Of a stretch of 64,000 nucleotides of DNA, positions 60,456 through 64,000 are shown one piece after another. Source of the DNA: Eubacterium sp. (GTDB lineage: Bacteria; Bacillota; Clostridia; Lachnospirales; Lachnospiraceae); NCBI GenBank assembly GCA_024690665.1, contig JAILOU010000003.1:1-64000 (forward strand), in the 5' to 3' direction. The first letter of the stretch is position 1. Every line of letters starts with the position of its first letter. Both the position numbers and the translations under genes were made by a program. The notes below the pieces were generated by a model. It did not search any database and was not told the origin of the DNA. It was given only the letters and a program-made list of their open reading frames with translations.

Positions 60456-61598
60456 CTACTCCTTACACCGAAAATGTTCTTTTAACCGGTCCGCATTTTT
60501 CTCGGCCAAAAGTCCATACTGATTGGAAAACAGGATAATTCCAATCTCTAGTTGCTCCATGCTTCGCCTTCTAAGGGCTGCATAAATGCGTTCAATCAGA
60601 ATATCCATAACCGGTTTCAGCATGCCGCGCTCGCTGATAATATCGAGCATCGCATCCGTTGTCGGCGCCTTAAGCAGCGCCCTGGCAAGGTCCAGATCTG
60701 CTCCCGCCAATATGGCACATGCTGCCATCTCTTCCGCTCTGGCGTCAGCATTTCGTGAATGCGTGTCCATAATTCCGGCGCCAATTTTAATAAGCTTGCC
60801 AATATGACCGGTCAGCAACACCGCTTTCGCTCCCTTGTTAACGGCCATATCAAGTGTCTTCCCGATAAAATTGCTGCACCGAATATTTTTCGTTACATCA
60901 AGCCTGATTTCATCACGAAGAAAATCTTCCCCGTAATTACCGGGCGTCATAAGCAGATATCCGTCCCCTTGCAAAAGACGCTGTTCTAATTCCACTTCAA
61001 TTGAGGATAAAAGTGCTTCTTCACTCATCGGAATCACAATTCCCTTTGTCCCAAGGACAGAGATTCCACCTTCAATTCCCAGTCTTGGGTTAAATGTCTT
61101 CGCCGCCAGTTCGGCGCCATCCGGAATCTCAATCAGAACCTGAAAACCACCTTCATAGCTGTATTCATCCGCAGCTTCCTCCACGGCTTCCTGAATCATC
61201 AGGCGCGGCACCCGATTGATTGCTGCCGAACCGACTTTCTGTTCCAAGCCCGGCTTGGTTACACGACCGACACCTATGCCTCCGTCAATCAAGACTTTTT
61301 GTTCTGCACTCTTAGATACGCGGGCATACACCATAATCCGATCGGTTACATCCGGATCATCTCCCGCATCCTTTTGAATAGCACACCGAACATAATCCGG
61401 TGTTCTTTTTATGTCCAGCACATCTAGCTCCAGCAGTACATCCGCCGGAGTCTGTAGTGTTACACAATCAATCTCACGATTGGATAACAGCATAATTGCA
61501 GCCGCCTTCGCCGCTGCAGCCGCACATGAACCGGTTGTATAGCCACAGCGAAGCTTTTGTCCCCTGTGTACAACAAAACAGTCCTCTATATGTTTCAT
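60456..61598 (-). CDS. cbiD: Cobalt-precorrin-5B C1-methyltransferase
   Basis: This 380-residue CbiD protein has the characteristic GYTTGSCAAAAAKAA start and the TPGNYGEDFLRDE and HIGKLIKIGAGIMDTHSRNAD blocks. It methylates C1 of the corrin ring in the anaerobic pathway. ATG 61598 is behind GGGAGG. It heads cbiD-cbiG-cbiA-phosphatase, so the remaining cbi genes must lie elsewhere. No cobalamin riboswitch precedes it. Confidence 0.95.
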   Translation of the reverse strand: MKHIEDCFVVHRGQKLRCGYTTGSCAAAAAKAAAIMLLSNREIDCVTLQTPADVLLELDVLDIKRTPDYVRCAIQKDAGDDPDVTDRIMVYARVSKSAEQKVLIDGGIGVGRVTKPGLEQKVGSAAINRVPRLMIQEAVEEAADEYSYEGGFQVLIEIPDGAELAAKTFNPRLGIEGGISVLGTKGIVIPMSEEALLSSIEVELEQRLLQGDGYLLMTPGNYGEDFLRDEIRLDVTKNIRCSNFIGKTLDMAVNKGAKAVLLTGHIGKLIKIGAGIMDTHSRNADARAEEMAACAILAGADLDLARALLKAPTTDAMLDIISERGMLKPVMDILIERIYAALRRRSMEQLEIGIILFSNQYGLLAEKNADRLKEHFRCKE

Positions 61599-61637
61599 CA
61601 ATATCCTCCCAAATGCCCCAAAATTATATTCCTTTTT

Positions 61638-61666
61638 ATTGTATAAAGAGCGCATTACTTTTTCAA
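61638..61666 (-). promoter_or_regulatory. Possible cbiD promoter inside the rpoC terminator
   Basis: On the minus strand TTGAAA (61661-61666) and TACAAT (61638-61643) have 17-base spacing. The -35 lies in the loop and inner stem of the rpoC terminator hairpin, and the -10 just beyond it, about 40 bases before the cbiD ATG. Confidence 0.5.
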
Positions 61667-61677
61667 GTAATGCGCTC
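61648..61677. terminator. Terminator of rpoC
   Basis: GAGCGCATTACTT (61648-61660) pairs with AAGTAATGCGCTC (61665-61677), a 13-bp perfect stem. On the minus strand it is followed by TTTAT. It lies 17 bases after the rpoC stop. Confidence 0.8.
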
Positions 61678-61694
61678 TATTTCATACAAGAATT

Positions 61695-64000
61695 TTATTC
61701 TTCTGTCTCTTCTGCTGTGACTGCAACTGTTTCTTCTTCGATGACGATTTCTTCGCCTTCTGCGTTCTGAGCTGCAGGAGCTTCTTCTCCTGTAACCTCA
61801 ATATCATCTTCTTCAAAATCCAGTTCGTCATCCTCCTGCAGATGAAGCATATGTTCATCCGTATTAAGTGCAATGTTCTGGTAACGCTTCATACCTGTAC
61901 CTGCAGGAATCAGCTTACCTAAGATAACATTTTCCTTAAGTCCGATCAGTGGGTCAACCTTACCCTTGATTGCAGCATCTGTAAGTACCTTCGTTGTCTC
62001 CTGGAAGGAAGCTGCTGACAAGAATGAGTTCGTTGCAAGAGAAGCCTTGGTGATACCAAGAAGTTCCTGCTTGCCGACTGCCGGCTCTTTGCCTTCTGCA
62101 ATCAGTGCTTCATTGCCATCCTCGAATTCAAGGAAGTCAACAAGCATACCCTCAAGCTGTTCAGAATCACCATGCTCTTCGATTCGAATCTTCTTGAGCA
62201 TCTGGCGTACGATAACTTCGATATGTTTATCGTTGATATCTACACCTTGCAGACGATATACTCTCTGCACTTCACGAAGCATGTAATCCTGAACGGCGCG
62301 AACACCCTTAATCTTCAGGATATCATGTGGGTTTACAGAACCTTCTGTCAGTTCATCACCGGCTTCAAGTTCCTGACCTTCTACAACCTTGATACGTGAT
62401 CCGTAAGGAATCAGGTAAGTCTTAGACTCTCCGTCTTCACCGGTTACGACGATTTCACGCTTCTTCTTCGTTTCCTTAAGAGCAACCGTTCCGGCGATTT
62501 CTGTGATAATTGCAAGACCCTTAGGCTTTCTGGCCTCGAAAAGCTCCTCGACACGAGGAAGACCCTGCGTGATATCGTTTCCGGCTACACCACCGGTATG
62601 GAACGTTCTCATGGTCAGCTGTGTACCAGGCTCACCGATTGACTGCGCTGCGATAATACCAACTGCTTCACCAACCTGTACGGCCTGTCCTGTTGCCATG
62701 TTGGCACCATAACATTTTGCACAGATTCCGTTGTGGCAACGGCAAGTAAGAATCGTACGAATCTTTAAGGCTGCCTTTGGATTTTCTTTATCATTTTCCT
62801 CATCCCAAATCTTAAGACCGTTAACATCAACACCCTTGTGCATAACTTCTTCTGCACGTCTTGGGGTAATCATGTTGTTGGCTTTAACCAGAACATTACC
62901 GTCTGCATCTAAGATATCCTGAGCAGCGAAACGTCCTGTAATACGATCTTGTAAGGACTCGATGACTTCTTTTCCGTCCATGAAGGCTTTTACTACCATA
63001 CCAGGTATTTCTTTGCCTTCCTTGCCTTCCATACAATCTCTTTCGCGGATAATCAGTTCCTGAGAAACGTCTACAAGACGACGTGTCAGGTATCCGGAAT
63101 CGGCTGTACGAAGAGCCGTATCGGACAGACCCTTACGAGCACCATGCGCTGACATGAAATACTCAAGTACGTCAAGACCTTCACGGAAGTTTGACTTGAT
63201 TGGAAGCTCGATTGTCTTACCTGTTGTATCCTGCATCAGTCCACGCATACCGGCAAGCTGCTTAATCTGGCTGTTAGAACCACGGGCTCCGGAATGTGCC
63301 ATCATATGGATGTTGTTGTATTTATCAAGTCCGTTCAAAAGAGCTTCTGTAAGGTTATCATCCATGTCTTTCCAGACTTCGACAACTTCTTTGTAACGCT
63401 CTTCTTCTGTAATCTTACCACGCTTATAGTTACGCGTAATCTGATCTACGGTATCCTGTGCTTCCTTGATCATATCCTGCTTCTGAGCAGGTACAGTCAT
63501 ATCGGAAATGGATACGGTCATGGCTGCACGTGTAGAATACTTGTAACCCATAGCCTTAATCAGGTCAAGAGTCTCAGCAGTCTTGGTTGCACCATGTGTG
63601 TTAATAACTTTTTCAAGGATCTTCTTAAGCTGTCCCTTACCTACATGGAAATCGATTTCCAGGTTCAGATAGTCTTCCGGCTTCTCACGCTTAACGAAAC
63701 CAAGATCCTGTGGAATGATCTCGTTGAAGATCAAACGACCAAGTGTTGTCTGCACGAATCCTGTTACGACCTCTCCGCTTGGAGTCTCTACCTGGCGGTG
63801 AAGCATAATATGCTGGTGCAGCGTAATTACTTTATTCTCATAAGCAAGCAGTGCTTCGTTCATGTTATTGAAGTAACGTCCGAGGATATCCTCCATAGAG
63901 CATACGACTCTTCTGTCACGTTCCTGATCGATACATACCTTAACGTATGTCTCAGGATCGATTGCAGGACTTACAGATACTGTAATGTTACCTGCCTTAC
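61695..64000 (-). CDS. rpoC: RNA polymerase beta' subunit, C-terminal part (partial)
   Basis: This is the C-terminal 768 codons of RpoC; the gene runs past the right edge of the window. The translated frame continues without a break upstream of the internal Met at 63896 (...[19 protein letters not shown]), so 63896 is not a start. Landmarks include [21 protein letters not shown] (trigger-loop region, shown in part), the zinc ligands [13 protein letters not shown] and the [21 protein letters not shown] block. The extreme C-terminus is acidic ([15 protein letters not shown]-type). A housekeeping anchor. Confidence 0.97.
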   Translation of the reverse strand, partial: KAGNITVSVSPAIDPETYVKVCIDQERDRRVVCSMEDILGRYFNNMNEALLAYENKVITLHQHIMLHRQVETPSGEVVTGFVQTTLGRLIFNEIIPQDLGFVKREKPEDYLNLEIDFHVGKGQLKKILEKVINTHGATKTAETLDLIKAMGYKYSTRAAMTVSISDMTVPAQKQDMIKEAQDTVDQITRNYKRGKITEEERYKEVVEVWKDMDDNLTEALLNGLDKYNNIHMMAHSGARGSNSQIKQLAGMRGLMQDTTGKTIELPIKSNFREGLDVLEYFMSAHGARKGLSDTALRTADSGYLTRRLVDVSQELIIRERDCMEGKEGKEIPGMVVKAFMDGKEVIESLQDRITGRFAAQDILDADGNVLVKANNMITPRRAEEVMHKGVDVNGLKIWDEENDKENPKAALKIRTILTCRCHNGICAKCYGANMATGQAVQVGEAVGIIAAQSIGEPGTQLTMRTFHTGGVAGNDITQGLPRVEELFEARKPKGLAIITEIAGTVALKETKKKREIVVTGEDGESKTYLIPYGSRIKVVEGQELEAGDELTEGSVNPHDILKIKGVRAVQDYMLREVQRVYRLQGVDINDKHIEVIVRQMLKKIRIEEHGDSEQLEGMLVDFLEFEDGNEALIAEGKEPAVGKQELLGITKASLATNSFLSAASFQETTKVLTDAAIKGKVDPLIGLKENVILGKLIPAGTGMKRYQNIALNTDEHMLHLQEDDELDFEEDDIEVTGEEAPAAQNAEGEEIVIEEETVAVTAEETEE

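Noticed and set aside
61599-61694. Cobalamin riboswitch before cbiD
   Set aside because: Only 96 bases are available, largely terminator and promoter, and no B12-box-like sequence was seen.
63896-64000. rpoC start at 63896
   Set aside because: The frame continues upstream to the window edge with conserved RpoC sequence, so the gene is cut by the window.

Overview
The window looks like chromosome from a strictly anaerobic, moderately low-GC Firmicute of the class Clostridia, most likely Lachnospiraceae. The reasons are a modular [FeFe]-hydrogenase with its full maturation set (hydE, hydF, hydG and the TM1266-type ACT protein), superoxide reductase and rubrerythrin-type oxygen defence, a Trp T-box, clostridial forms of the thiamine and cobalamin genes, and strong AGGAGG-type ribosome binding sites. 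No phage, plasmid, CRISPR, tRNA or rRNA genes were seen. Most genes lie on the minus strand. This species assignment is an inference from gene content, not from a marker comparison. || Layout from left to right: a two-gene minus-strand operon for a 2-deoxy-scyllo-inosose-synthase-like sugar-phosphate cyclase and a TIM-barrel isomerase (102-2122); a Trp T-box and solitary trpB2 (2377-4108); a chemoreceptor (4644-6716); a TPP-riboswitch-controlled thiESFGHC operon (6879-11970); an EAL protein; nifS-nifU-MOSC (12996-15099); a YczE-type membrane protein with a FIST-GGDEF protein (15162-17618); and an oxygen-defence operon of rubredoxin-like, ferredoxin-rubrerythrin and superoxide reductase proteins (17789-19999). 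|| Next is a roughly 15 kb, 17-gene, closely packed minus-strand array (20185-35422). It starts with siroheme synthesis (hemA, precorrin-2 dehydrogenase, hemC, cobA-hemD, hemB, hemL), continues with APS reductase (aprA, aprB), ATP sulfurylase (cysD, cysN), an O-acetylhomoserine sulfhydrylase and a small siroheme sulfite reductase, and ends with a TusA-like protein, thioredoxin, a ThiS-like carrier capped by Cys, a ThiF-like activating enzyme and a JAMM protease. Read together it is a pathway from sulfate to homocysteine via a protein thiocarboxylate. A metY-cysK-nitroreductase operon with an adjacent LysR gene follows (35586-39746). It shares operator-like palindromes with the siroheme/sulfur array and, in part, with nifS. 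|| 40119-48596 holds a secreted Ig-like surface protein, divergent from a two-component system, a lipoprotein ApbE flavin transferase, a triple FMN-binding secreted protein, a membrane-anchored FMN-binding protein and a NapH-like polyferredoxin membrane protein. This reads as a flavin-based electron path across the membrane and is the best candidate for an under-described system. The hydrogenase locus (48691-56791), a DUF554 protein, a partial cobalamin operon (cbiD, cbiG, cbiA and a phosphatase) and the C-terminal part of rpoC complete the window. || A structured repeat with nested stems occurs three times (8-141, 39926-40059, 48592-48690). Two copies form the 3' ends of flanking genes, one supplying twelve C-terminal residues and one a stop codon.
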